A stretch of DNA of 64,000 nt, taken from positions 1,364,001-1,428,000 of the forward strand of contig NZ_JAFBCM010000001.1 of the NCBI RefSeq assembly GCF_016907715.1, given 5' to 3'. The position numbers were made by a program, and so were the translations under genes. A model generated the notes under the pieces. The model was not told where the DNA came from. It did no database searches and was given only the letters and a program-made list of their open reading frames with translations. The stretch is from Tenggerimyces flavus (GTDB lineage: Bacteria > Actinomycetota > Actinomycetes > Propionibacteriales > Actinopolymorphaceae). Shown here one piece after another: positions 50,538-58,255 of the stretch (position 1 is its first letter; each line of letters starts with the position of its first letter).

Positions 50538-51365
50538 ATGTCTACGACGTTGGTGATCGGAGCGACAGGGCACGTCGGGCGGCCGTTGGTCGCGGAGCTT
50601 TCGTCGCGCCAGGTTGCCGTGCGTGCCCTCGTCCGGCGGCCGGATGCGGCTGGGCTGCCCGCGGGTGTGGAGCTGGTAGCCGGCGACCTTGCTGACCTCG
50701 CGTCGGTTTCCGCGGCCGCTGCGGGGGTCGATCGGGTGTTCCTGGTGTGGCCGTTCACGACGTCCGAGGGTTTCGGGGCGGTGCTGGACGCGCTCGGTTC
50801 CGATGTGCGGCGCCTGGTGTACCTGTCGTCGGCGGGGTCGGTGCCGTTCCACGACGAGGTGGAGGCGCTGATCGCCCAGAGCGGGCTGTCGTGGACGTTC
50901 CTGCGGCCGAGTGGGTTCGCGGTGAACACGCTGGGCTGGGCGGCCGGGATCCAGGCGGGCGAGGTACGGCTCCCGTACGGCGCGGCGGCGCGGCCGCTGA
51001 TCGACGAGCGCGACACCGCCGCCGTCGGCGTCCGGGCACTGCTCGAGCCGGGGCACGCGGGGAAGGTGCACGAACTGTCCGGTCCGGTGGCGCTGACCCA
51101 GGTCGAGCAGGTGTCGACGATCGCGTCGGTGCTGGGACGCGAGGTGCGCTTCGTCGAGCTCACCCCGGAAGAGGGCCGGGCGATGTTCCGCGCCGCTTGG
51201 GGCGACAGCCCCTACGTCGACGGCGCCATCGCCGGCCTCGCCCAATGGGTGCACACCCCCGAGCGCACGACCACCACCGTGGCGGACATCCTGGGCCGCC
51301 CAGCCATCCCGTTCCGCGCATGGGTAGAGGCCAACGCCCCTCGTTTCGGCGCTCAGGAGGCATGA
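50538..51365 (+). CDS. NmrA/NAD(P)-binding atypical SDR
   Basis: A 275-residue protein with one Rossmann domain: TLVIGATGHVGRPLVAELSSR (GxxGxxG) and Arg residues after strand 2 (VRALVRRPDAA) that favour NADP. The middle has RLVYLSSAGS, and SWTFLRPSGFAVNTLGW is typical of the NmrA-like group, which lacks the usual YxxxK pair. Members are redox sensors or quinone/isoflavone-type reductases. The gene follows the amine operon by 35 bp, but a CGGCGGTTGAGG-like stretch between them leaves open whether it is cotranscribed. Confidence 0.87.
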   Translation: MSTTLVIGATGHVGRPLVAELSSRQVAVRALVRRPDAAGLPAGVELVAGDLADLASVSAAAAGVDRVFLVWPFTTSEGFGAVLDALGSDVRRLVYLSSAGSVPFHDEVEALIAQSGLSWTFLRPSGFAVNTLGWAAGIQAGEVRLPYGAAARPLIDERDTAAVGVRALLEPGHAGKVHELSGPVALTQVEQVSTIASVLGREVRFVELTPEEGRAMFRAAWGDSPYVDGAIAGLAQWVHTPERTTTTVADILGRPAIPFRAWVEANAPRFGAQEA

Positions 51366-51378
51366 AAGACTCGGCGAC

Positions 51379-51861
51379 ATGTCCGACGCCTCTGTTGTCT
51401 CGTATCGGCTGCGCCCGGCGGTGGGGTTGCGCATGGTGGGCGTCGGGTTCGTGTGGCTCGCCGCGTTCGTGCTGCTCGAGGTACTACGAGCCACGACGGA
51501 CTGGCTCGATGGCGGCATCTTCGGGGTACTGCGCATCGTGTTCGCCATCGTCTTCGTCGTCATCGCCGGGGCTGGTGCGGTGATGATCCTCGACCCGCGG
51601 CCCGGGCTCCGGCTCGATGCCGACGGGTTCACCAACCGCACCAACGTCCTCCGACGCAACAGCCCGCGGCAAGGAGCCTGGAAAGAGGTCGACGACGTCG
51701 TACGGAGCGACGGTGCTGGCGGTCCCACGCTCCTGATCCAGCTGAACGACGGCCGCCGCAGTCCGATCTTCGCGAAGATGCTCGCGGCCAGGCTCGACGA
51801 CATCGAGCAGGAAATCCGTACGCACCTCAACGACGCGCACGGGTATCGCCCGCTCCAGTAG
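51379..51861 (+). CDS. Two-helix membrane protein with PH-like domain
   Basis: A 160-residue protein. Two adjacent membrane helices (about residues 16-35 and 48-68) are followed by a soluble beta-rich part beginning LDPRPGLRLDADGFTNRTNVLRR, which resembles bacterial PH (bPH2/YdbT-like) domains, then WKEVDDVVRSDG and the helix AARLDDIEQEIRTHL. The soluble part should face the cytoplasm. Function unknown. It starts 13 bp after the NmrA-like gene, and the hairpin at 51882-51908 lies just past its stop. Confidence 0.7.
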   Translation: MSDASVVSYRLRPAVGLRMVGVGFVWLAAFVLLEVLRATTDWLDGGIFGVLRIVFAIVFVVIAGAGAVMILDPRPGLRLDADGFTNRTNVLRRNSPRQGAWKEVDDVVRSDGAGGPTLLIQLNDGRRSPIFAKMLAARLDDIEQEIRTHLNDAHGYRPLQ

Positions 51862-51881
51862 GCCAGGCAGCAAAGACCGCC

Positions 51882-51908
51882 CCAGGCCTTGTGCCCCCCA
51901 AGGCCTGG
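51882..51908. repeat. Hairpin element, left copy (CCAGGCCTTG / CAAGGCCTGG)
   Basis: A perfect 10-bp inverted repeat around TGCCCCC, 20 bp after a stop codon. The 15-base centre CTTGTGCCCCCCAAG reappears in reverse complement at 52730-52744. Seen on one strand, the two stems differ at one base pair (C-G here, T-A there) that changes on both arms together. There is no T-tract. It may be a rho-independent-like terminator or a REP-type element. Confidence 0.65.
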
Positions 51909-52125
51909 AACGGCCCGTCGGTCGCCGCCAGGGTGACCGATAGCCCGGCAGCATACTCGCCTCCGCGGACACCCCAGCACTGCGTTCACATGCGTCACAA
52001 CAACCACAGAGCGTTGTGTCGACTTGACAATCGGTGAGCAACTGGAGTCGTATGTCCCGCGTTGCTCTTTTCGCCGGTATGGCGAGACATGGTCTTAAAT
52101 CGATAATTTCGGAGGTTGTTCGCAC

Positions 52126-52608
52126 ATGCGGAAGCTTTTGACCACGGCAGGTGTCGCGGTCGCGGCCCTTGCTCTCCCGCTCTGCACCGCCGTAAGCGCC
52201 TCGGCTGAGACGCCGGACTCCCCCAACGTTGTCCCGGGCGTGCCTGGCCTGTCGGGCCTCTCCGACCTGACATCGCTGCTGCAGGCTCTTCCGGCGCTGC
52301 TGCCGCTCCCGCTGCCGGCGGCCCCCGGCCTGCCGGGTGGCGACAGCGTGCCGCTGCCGATGCCGCGCAAGGACATCCCGAAGGGCCCGCACAGCCTCGT
52401 CCCGATCCCGGGCCTCGGCAGCCTCCCGCTGCCGCTGCCTGACCTGGGTGGTGGCGACGGCCTGCCGGTGCCGCTGCCGGGTGACGGCGGCCTGCCGATC
52501 CCGGACCTCGGCGAGAACGGCCTGCCCGTCCCGCTGCCGGGTGACGGCGGCCTGCCGGTTCCCGACCTGGGTGGTGCCGGCCTGCCGGTCCCGCTGCCGG
52601 CCAAGTAA
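52126..52608 (+). CDS. Secreted Leu-Pro repeat protein
   Basis: A 160-residue exported protein with a signal peptide (MRKLLTTAGVAVAALALPL, cut after VSASA). The mature chain is almost entirely Gly, Leu, Pro and Asp and carries repeats: GDGLPVPLPGDGGLPIPDLG, then ENGLPVPLPGDGGLPVPDLG and a last GAGLPVPLP. There are no Cys and few charges, so a structural or surface role is likely, as with some short actinobacterial cell-surface proteins; no family is recognised. The ATG follows a long AT-richer leader (51909-52125), unusual for the region, which may hold a strong or regulated promoter. A strong terminator follows. Confidence 0.75.
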   Translation: MRKLLTTAGVAVAALALPLCTAVSASAETPDSPNVVPGVPGLSGLSDLTSLLQALPALLPLPLPAAPGLPGGDSVPLPMPRKDIPKGPHSLVPIPGLGSLPLPLPDLGGGDGLPVPLPGDGGLPIPDLGENGLPVPLPGDGGLPVPDLGGAGLPVPLPAK

Positions 52609-52635
52609 CACCCCAGTACGGCTCACGGAACGAGC

Positions 52636-52682
52636 AAAGCCTCCGGGCGTCAGACCAACGGTCTGGCGCCCGGAGGCTTTTC
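52636..52682 (+). terminator. Rho-independent terminator of the Leu-Pro protein gene
   Basis: The arm AAAGCCTCCGGGCG-T-CAGACC pairs with GGTCTG-G-CGCCCGGAGGCTTT around the loop AAC, starting 28 bp after the stop. A T-run (CTTTTC) ends the structure. The stem is one of the strongest in the window. Confidence 0.85.
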
Positions 52683-52715
52683 ACGCCTTGGAACAACAAG
52701 TCCGCACAAACGGGT

Positions 52716-52758
52716 GCGGCGCCTCAGGTCTTGGGGGGCACAAGACCTGAGGCGCCGC
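52716..52758. repeat. Hairpin element, right copy with 18-bp stem
   Basis: GCGGCGCCTCAGGTCTTG (52716-52733) pairs perfectly with 52741-52758 around GGGGGCA. Its inner 25 bases match the element at 51882-51908 in reverse orientation, with one compensatory base-pair change. It lies in the convergent gap behind the Leu-Pro gene's terminator and before the 3' end of the LCP gene. A bidirectional termination role or a repeat-element origin are both possible. Confidence 0.7.
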
Positions 52759-52935
52759 TTCTGATGCACCAGGGAGGGATGGTGCGCTCACTTGGACTAA
52801 CGACGGTACGGGGGTTGGGTTACGCACCGTACAAGGGAAATTCTCTCCGTGACAAAGAAGGCCACTAGCTGCGGATTTAGCCCTAAGTAGCCGGTCCGCT
52901 ACGTCATGGTTATGGGCGAATTGCCCACCGGCTTC
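52759..52935. other. Convergent intergenic remainder
   Basis: Together with the two hairpins this completes a 327-bp gap between the Leu-Pro gene and the LCP gene. It is less GC-rich than its surroundings. I see no gene, RNA or clear regulatory site in it. Confidence 0.4.
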
Positions 52936-54537
52936 TCAGCTCTGCGGCTGGTACGCGCAGCTGTCCGTCAGCGAGTCCGCGGCCTCGTCCCCACCGGTCC
53001 CTGGCGAGGGCGCGTTGGACGGATCGTCGCCGGGCGACTCCTCGTCATCCCCGTTGTCCGGAGGTGGCTCGGCCGCCTTGGTGGGATCCGGCGCGTTGGG
53101 CGTGGCCGGAGCCTTGGCGGTTGAGCTGGCGCCCGGCGAAGGCGAAGCCTCGCTCGCCGCCAGCGCGCTCTCGACCTTCGAACGGATCAGGTCGTAGTCC
53201 GGGTGCGCCGGCCGGATCACCTTGTTGTCGAACACGATGCTGGTGACGGTCGCGTCCTTGACGTCCAGCGCGAGGCCGACGAACGGCTTCAGCAAAGACT
53301 GCGGCAGGTCGGTCTCGACGATGTCCTTCGACGACTTCGCGATCGCCTCGTACCGGGTCAGCATCGTCGCCGGGTCCGCCTGCTGGATGATCGCGTTGAT
53401 CACGCAACGCTGGCGGCCCATCCGGGCGTAGTCGCTGGACCCGTACCGGCCACGCGCGAACCAGAGCGCGTTGTCGCCGTCGAGGTGCTTGTTCGGGCCT
53501 GGCTCCAGCCAGTCGTCCGGCCGCCGGCCGGTGTCGGTGTTGCCGCCGATCGCGACCCTGGTGTTGATGTTGACCGTGATCCCGCCGAGTGCGTCGACCA
53601 GCTGCTCGAAGCCGTCCAGGTTGATCAGGATGAAGTAGTCGAGCTGGAGCCCGAGCGCCTCGCCGACGCCGAGTTTGAGCGCGTCCGCGCCCTTGTGGTC
53701 GGAGTCCAGCACGTCCGGGTGCGCGCCCGGAACGTTCCGGTAGACCGCGTTCAGCAGGTACTCCGCGTCCGGCCCGTCGCCTTGGAAGCCGTCCGGGTAG
53801 AGGTCGTACAGCGGCGAGTCCTTGGGGAACGGCAGCTTGGTCAGGTTGCGCGGCAGGCTGAACAGCACGGTGTTGCCCGTACGGGTGTCGATGCTCGCGA
53901 CGATCACGCTGTCCGTCCGCGTCCCGTCCCGGCCCTCACCCGCGTCGCCGCCGAGCAGCAGCAGGTTGACCCGCGAACGGCCACCCCACGGGTCCTCCGC
54001 GGTGACGTTCTGCGGGCGCGTCGCGCTCTTGGTGTCGTCGCTGGCGAAGATCGTACGGACGACGTCGCGCTGGACGAACGCGTACCGAGAACCCAGCGCC
54101 ATCGGTGACATCACCATCAGCGCCAGCACGCCGACCAGGGCGGATCCGAGAATGCGCTGCAGGGGGCTGACCGCCCGCGGGCGGAGCGCCCGGTGCGAAG
54201 TCACGATTACCACGACCCAGGCGATGCCGATCACCGCCAGGATCGTCGCCGCGATCGCGAGCGACGTCGGCTCGACTGCGAGCCCGATCGCCCAGTCCCG
54301 CCCGAACAGCGCGACGTAAGCGCCGAACGCGAGGATCAGGACGAGGATCGCCAGCACCGCGATGCCGAGCTTGCGTCGCCCGGTCGCGAGATACCCGGTC
54401 CCGGGGACCAGCGCGCTGAGCAGGGTCAGGCCCAGAACGCGGTTGAACGGCATGCCGGAACGGCGACGCCTCCCCGTCGGTCTCTGGGCGGGGTGGCCGC
54501 GATGCTCCGTGGTCGGGTCCCAGGTCGGGTCAGACAT
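52936..54537 (-). CDS. LytR-CpsA-Psr (LCP) family cell-wall ligase
   Basis: A 533-residue protein. Several hydrophobic helices fill the first 160 residues (LGLTLLSALVPGTGYLATG is similar to a short conserved membrane module of LCP and related proteins). The LCP catalytic domain follows: VNLLLLGGDAGEGRDGTRTDSVIVASIDTRTG with the metal Asp residues, FSLPRNLTKLPFP with the pyrophosphate Arg, then ALNxxR-type VGVGEALGLQLDYFILINLDGFEQLVDALGG and ALWFARGRYGSSDYARMGRQRCVI. Such enzymes attach polyprenyl-linked polymers to peptidoglycan. The C-terminal tail of about 80 residues is rich in Pro, Asp and Glu. It is divergent from the acyl-CoA ligase gene. Confidence 0.9.
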   Translation of the reverse strand: MSDPTWDPTTEHRGHPAQRPTGRRRRSGMPFNRVLGLTLLSALVPGTGYLATGRRKLGIAVLAILVLILAFGAYVALFGRDWAIGLAVEPTSLAIAATILAVIGIAWVVVIVTSHRALRPRAVSPLQRILGSALVGVLALMVMSPMALGSRYAFVQRDVVRTIFASDDTKSATRPQNVTAEDPWGGRSRVNLLLLGGDAGEGRDGTRTDSVIVASIDTRTGNTVLFSLPRNLTKLPFPKDSPLYDLYPDGFQGDGPDAEYLLNAVYRNVPGAHPDVLDSDHKGADALKLGVGEALGLQLDYFILINLDGFEQLVDALGGITVNINTRVAIGGNTDTGRRPDDWLEPGPNKHLDGDNALWFARGRYGSSDYARMGRQRCVINAIIQQADPATMLTRYEAIAKSSKDIVETDLPQSLLKPFVGLALDVKDATVTSIVFDNKVIRPAHPDYDLIRSKVESALAASEASPSPGASSTAKAPATPNAPDPTKAAEPPPDNGDDEESPGDDPSNAPSPGTGGDEAADSLTDSCAYQPQS

Positions 54538-54737
54538 GCGCGCTATTCAATCCCACTGTTCTCGTCGTACGGACCCGGCCGGCACGCGGGCGCGCGCCAC
54601 CGGCGAGGGGCGGTCTCTTAGGTAGGGACGACTCAACCGGCCGAGAAGTTGCATGGACTGTCCCCGGACCGGTTCCAACTGCCAAGATCGGCCGTACCGA
54701 GGGGCCCAGGGAGCAGCGCCGCTGCCGAGGAGGCGAC

Positions 54738-56399
54738 ATGTTGAGCACGATGCAGGACTTCCCGCTCACTCTCAGCTGGGTGGTCAAGCACGGGATGACC
54801 GTCCACGGCCGTACGGGCCAGGTCGCGACACTGACCGGCGACGGCGTCACCGTCCGCCGCGCCTCGTTCGCCGAGGTCGGCCGCCGCGCCGCTCAGCTGG
54901 CCCACGCGCTGCGCGGCCTCGGCATCGACGGGGACCAGCGGGTCGGCACGTTCATGTGGAACAACCAGGAGCACCTCGAGGCCTACCTCGCCGTTCCCGC
55001 GATGGGCGCCGTCCTGCACCCGCTGAACATCCGCCTCCCGGGCCAGCAGATCTGCTTCACCGCGAACCACGCCGGCGACGAGGTCCTGCTGGTCGACGCG
55101 ACGCTGTTCCAGCCGTTCTCCGCGATGCTCCCGTACCTCCCGAAAGTGCGCCACATCATCGTCGTCGGCGACTTCGACCTGTCCAGCGTCGACGCGCAGG
55201 GCAAGGAGCTGCACTCCTACGCCGACCTGCTCGAGGGCCAGCCCGAGACGTTCGACTGGCCCGAGCTGGACGAGAACTCCGCCGCCGCGATGTGTTACAC
55301 GTCCGGGACGACCGGTGATCCCAAGGGCGTGGTGTACTCGCACCGCTCGGTGTTGCTGCACTGTCTGGGCATCTCGCTCGGCGACGCGATCGCGATGGGG
55401 TCGTCGGACACGTTCCTGCCGGTGGTGCCGATGTTCCACGTGCTGGCCTGGGGACTGCCGCACGCGGCGTTCTTCCTCGGCGCCTCGATGGTGATGCCGG
55501 ACCGGTTCCTGCAGCCGGAGCCGTTGGTGAAGCTCGTCCAGGCCGAACGGGTCACGCTCGCCGGCGCCGTCCCGTCGGTGTGGGGCGGGGTGCTGCAGTA
55601 CCTCGACGCGCACGAGGAGGCCGACTGGTCCAGCATGCGCGACGTGATCGTCGGCGGCTCGGCGTGCCCGCGGTCGTTGATGGAGGGCTTCGACCGGCAC
55701 GACGTGCGCATCCTGCACGCCTGGGGCATGACCGAGATGTCGCCCATCGGTACGGTCGCGCGCCCGCCCGAGGGCGTGACCGGCGACGACGCGTGGCGCT
55801 ACCGGCTGTCGCAGGGCCGGCTGGTCTCGTTCGTCGACGGCCGGATCGTGACGCCGGAGGGCGAGGTCGCGCCATGGGACGGCGAGACCGTGGGTGAGCT
55901 CGAGGTCCGCGGGCCGTGGGTCACCAGTTCGTACTTCGGCGTCGAGGACCCGGACCGCTTCCACGACGGCTGGTTCCGTACGGGCGACGTCGGGCACCTC
56001 GACCCGGACGGCTTCCTCACGCTGACCGACCGGGCGAAGGACGTGATCAAGTCCGGCGGCGAGTGGATATCGTCGGTGGACCTGGAGAACCAGCTGATGG
56101 GTCACCCGGCCGTGGCGGAGGCGTCGGTCGTCGGCGTACCGGACGACAAGTGGGGCGAGCGGCCGTTCGCGACCGTGGTCGTGCACGAGGGTCAGTCGGC
56201 GACGCCGGAGGAGCTGCGCGAGTTCCTGTCCCAGTCCAGCAAGATCGCCCGTTGGCAGCTGCCCGAGCGCTGGTCGTTCATCGAGGCGGTGCCGAAGACG
56301 AGCGTGGGCAAGTTCGACAAGAAGGTGATCCGTCAGCAGTACGCCGAGGGTGTGTACGACGTGAAGACGCTCGACTCGCCGCCCAAGACTGAATCCTGA
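54738..56399 (+). CDS. Fatty acyl-CoA ligase (AMP-forming, medium/long-chain type)
   Basis: A 553-residue ANL-superfamily enzyme. Motif A3 is [20 protein letters not shown], the A5-type motif is [17 protein letters not shown], the hinge region holds [40 protein letters not shown], and the catalytic Lys is in [12 protein letters not shown]. It resembles AlkK/FadD-like acyl-CoA synthetases that activate medium or long fatty acids. ATG 54738 lies behind GAGGAGG. No beta-oxidation gene adjoins it; it converges with an SDR gene across the repeat at 56402-56495. Confidence 0.9.
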   Translation: MLSTMQDFPLTLSWVVKHGMTVHGRTGQVATLTGDGVTVRRASFAEVGRRAAQLAHALRGLGIDGDQRVGTFMWNNQEHLEAYLAVPAMGAVLHPLNIRLPGQQICFTANHAGDEVLLVDATLFQPFSAMLPYLPKVRHIIVVGDFDLSSVDAQGKELHSYADLLEGQPETFDWPELDENSAAAMCYTSGTTGDPKGVVYSHRSVLLHCLGISLGDAIAMGSSDTFLPVVPMFHVLAWGLPHAAFFLGASMVMPDRFLQPEPLVKLVQAERVTLAGAVPSVWGGVLQYLDAHEEADWSSMRDVIVGGSACPRSLMEGFDRHDVRILHAWGMTEMSPIGTVARPPEGVTGDDAWRYRLSQGRLVSFVDGRIVTPEGEVAPWDGETVGELEVRGPWVTSSYFGVEDPDRFHDGWFRTGDVGHLDPDGFLTLTDRAKDVIKSGGEWISSVDLENQLMGHPAVAEASVVGVPDDKWGERPFATVVVHEGQSATPEELREFLSQSSKIARWQLPERWSFIEAVPKTSVGKFDKKVIRQQYAEGVYDVKTLDSPPKTES

Positions 56400-56401
56400 T
56401 G

Positions 56402-56495
56402 TCGCAGCCCGGCTCGCTCAGTTTCGCCGCACGCCACCGTCTGTCTCGCGGCGTCTGACGTTCATTTTGGGCTTCTTCGACGAGCCGGGCTGCGA
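56402..56495. terminator. Large cruciform-like inverted repeat between convergent genes
   Basis: TCGCAGCCCGGCTCG (56402-56416) and its exact complement (56481-56495) enclose 64 bases, within which CGCCGC and GCGGCG can form an inner stem. It occupies nearly the whole gap between the acyl-CoA ligase and the SDR gene, so a bidirectional terminator is the simplest explanation. Confidence 0.55.
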
Positions 56496-56499
56496 GTGA

Positions 56500-57213
56500 C
56501 TACCAGGGGATCGGGCCGTTCTCGTCGAAGAAGCCGCCGCTCGGGCCGTCGTCGGGAAGCGTCGCGTACCGGTGCACGACTGCGGCGGCGAGTGCCGGCG
56601 AGCGGGTCGCGTCCGGCGACATGTCGGTGGCCGTGTACCCGGGATTGACGGCGTTGATCTTGACCGGAGTGTCGCGGAGCTCGACCGCGAACGCGACGGT
56701 GAGCGCGTTCAGGGCGGACTTCGAGGTGTTGTACGACAGCCCGTTCCACTCCGCGCGCCAGCCCGGTCCGCTGACCTCCGCCAGCGAGCCCGAGCCGGAC
56801 GAGACGTTGACGATCCGGCCAGCCGCCGATGCGCGGAGCAAGGGCAGGAACGCCTGGATCACGGTGACCACGCCGAACACGTTCGTCTCGTACGTCGCCC
56901 GCAGCACCTCGAGCGTGGCCTCGCTCGGCGGCCCCTCCTCCGGCGCGATCGCCGCGTTGTTGACCAGGACGTCGAGCCGGCCGTAGCGGGCCGCGATCGC
57001 CTCGGCTGCCGCCTTGATGACGGCCGGATCGGTGACGTCGCAACGTACCGACGAGGCGTCCAGTCCCTCGCCGAGCAGCGTCGCCTCCGCGTGTTCGCCG
57101 CGGCCGGCGTCGCGGGCGCCGACCACCACGGTGTGGCCGGACTGGGCGAGCTGGCGCGCGACCTCGAGCCCGATTCCCCTGTTGCCGCCGGTGACCAGCG
57201 CGACCTTCGTCAT
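56500..57213 (-). CDS. Short-chain dehydrogenase/reductase
   Basis: A 237-residue SDR. The cofactor motif is VTGGNRGIGLEVARQLA, and ARDAGRGEHAEA after strand 2 carries Arg, which favours NADP. NNAAIAPEEG replaces the NNAG motif. The catalytic Tyr-Lys sits in YNTSKSALNALTVAFAVEL, and NPGYTATDM follows. This layout is close to carbonyl-reductase-like SDRs that also act as general detoxifying reductases. It ends the minus-strand pair and lies 4 bp past the stop of the phosphoribosyltransferase gene's neighbour position at 57218. Confidence 0.9.
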   Translation of the reverse strand: MTKVALVTGGNRGIGLEVARQLAQSGHTVVVGARDAGRGEHAEATLLGEGLDASSVRCDVTDPAVIKAAAEAIAARYGRLDVLVNNAAIAPEEGPPSEATLEVLRATYETNVFGVVTVIQAFLPLLRASAAGRIVNVSSGSGSLAEVSGPGWRAEWNGLSYNTSKSALNALTVAFAVELRDTPVKINAVNPGYTATDMSPDATRSPALAAAVVHRYATLPDDGPSGGFFDENGPIPW

Positions 57214-57217
57214 GCGC

Positions 57218-57871
57218 CTATTGTTTCGGGGCCCTCCGCGCGAGCAGGGTGCGGACCTCGTCGTCGGTCGTCGGGCTGAAGTCCTCGTACCAGCGGCCCA
57301 CCGCGTCGAACGGGTCCGGCATCAACGGGCAGATGACCTCGTCGGCGAGCTTCGCGCAGGCGGCGAGCGCCTCGCGCGGCGCGACGGGCACGGCGAGAAC
57401 GAGGCGGGACGGGCGGAGCTGGCGCACCGCGGCCAGGCCGGCACGGGCCGTCGCACCGGTCGCGAGGCCGTCGTCGACGAGGATCACGACCCTGCCTCTG
57501 ACGTCGAGCGGGGGTCGGTCGCCGCGGTACGCGTGCTCGCGCCGGACCAGCTCGGCGGACTCCTCGACCACGACCGCGTCGACCTCGTCGGGGTCGACAC
57601 GCACACGCTTGAGGACGTCCTCGTTCAGCACCCGGATGCCGCCCGCGGCGACCGCGCCCATCGCGAGCTCGCGGTGCCAGGGCACGCCCAGCTTCCGTAC
57701 GCAGAACACGTCCAGCGCCACGTCGAGCTCGTCGGCGACGGCGTACGCCACCGGCACTCCGCCGCGCGGGAGGCCCAGCACGGTGACGTCCCCGCGACCC
57801 GCGTACGCCCGCAGCGACCCGGCGAGCGTCCTGCCCGCCTCGAACCGATCCGCATAGCCACGTGCCGTCAT
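57218..57871 (-). CDS. Phosphoribosyltransferase-domain protein
   Basis: A 217-residue protein of the PRTase fold. The PRPP-binding loop is VVILVDDGLATGATARAGL, and the substrate hood holds VTVLGLPRGGVPVAYAVADELDVALDVFCVRKLGVP with a downstream ELAMGAVAAGGIRVLN. This form, about 210 residues long, is often found alone or fused to a hydrolase in actinobacteria, and its substrate is unknown. ATG 57871 gives the usual start (TARGYADRFEAGRTL). It is followed on the same strand by the SDR gene, whose start codon lies 4 bp downstream. Confidence 0.87.
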   Translation of the reverse strand: MTARGYADRFEAGRTLAGSLRAYAGRGDVTVLGLPRGGVPVAYAVADELDVALDVFCVRKLGVPWHRELAMGAVAAGGIRVLNEDVLKRVRVDPDEVDAVVVEESAELVRREHAYRGDRPPLDVRGRVVILVDDGLATGATARAGLAAVRQLRPSRLVLAVPVAPREALAACAKLADEVICPLMPDPFDAVGRWYEDFSPTTDDEVRTLLARRAPKQ

Positions 57872-57978
57872 ACCGATCCCCAGGTAGGCAGACAATTCGC
57901 CCCTGGGCGGCACGCTACTCCGAATGCGCTTTGCCGCGCCGTACGACCGACCGCTACCCTGATCCCGCATGAATTGGA

Positions 57979-58069
57979 GGAGGCGTCGCCTAGTCCGGTC
58001 TATGGCGCCCGCCTGCTAAGCGGGTTGAGGGTTTATCCCCTCTCGCGGGTTCAAATCCCGCCGCCTCCG
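57979..58069 (+). tRNA. tRNA-Ser (anticodon GCT)
   Basis: A 91-nt class II tRNA. Acceptor arms GGAGGCG and CGCCTCC pair perfectly with a G discriminator; the anticodon stem CCCGC/GCGGG encloses CTGCTAA, giving GCT at 58015-58017. The long variable arm (TTGAGGGTTTATCCCCTC region) and T loop GGTTCAAATCC are normal. No CCA is encoded. It reads AGC/AGU codons, complementary to the tRNA-Ser(TGA) at 8.4 kb. Confidence 0.95.
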
Positions 58070-58255
58070 CTCCACTTTGGGGCCCCCTGTCCGCGGAAAG
58101 CGCGGACCGGGGCGTTCCGCATCATCCCCGGGGGCCGAGCCCCCGGACCCCCACGGTGCGCGCCATGGCCGCCGCCGGTCGTAAATCAGACCAATCGAGC
58201 CGCTCGCTGGTGTATATCCAGGTCTGACGGCCCGCAGGCGCTACCGGAGGTTGCC

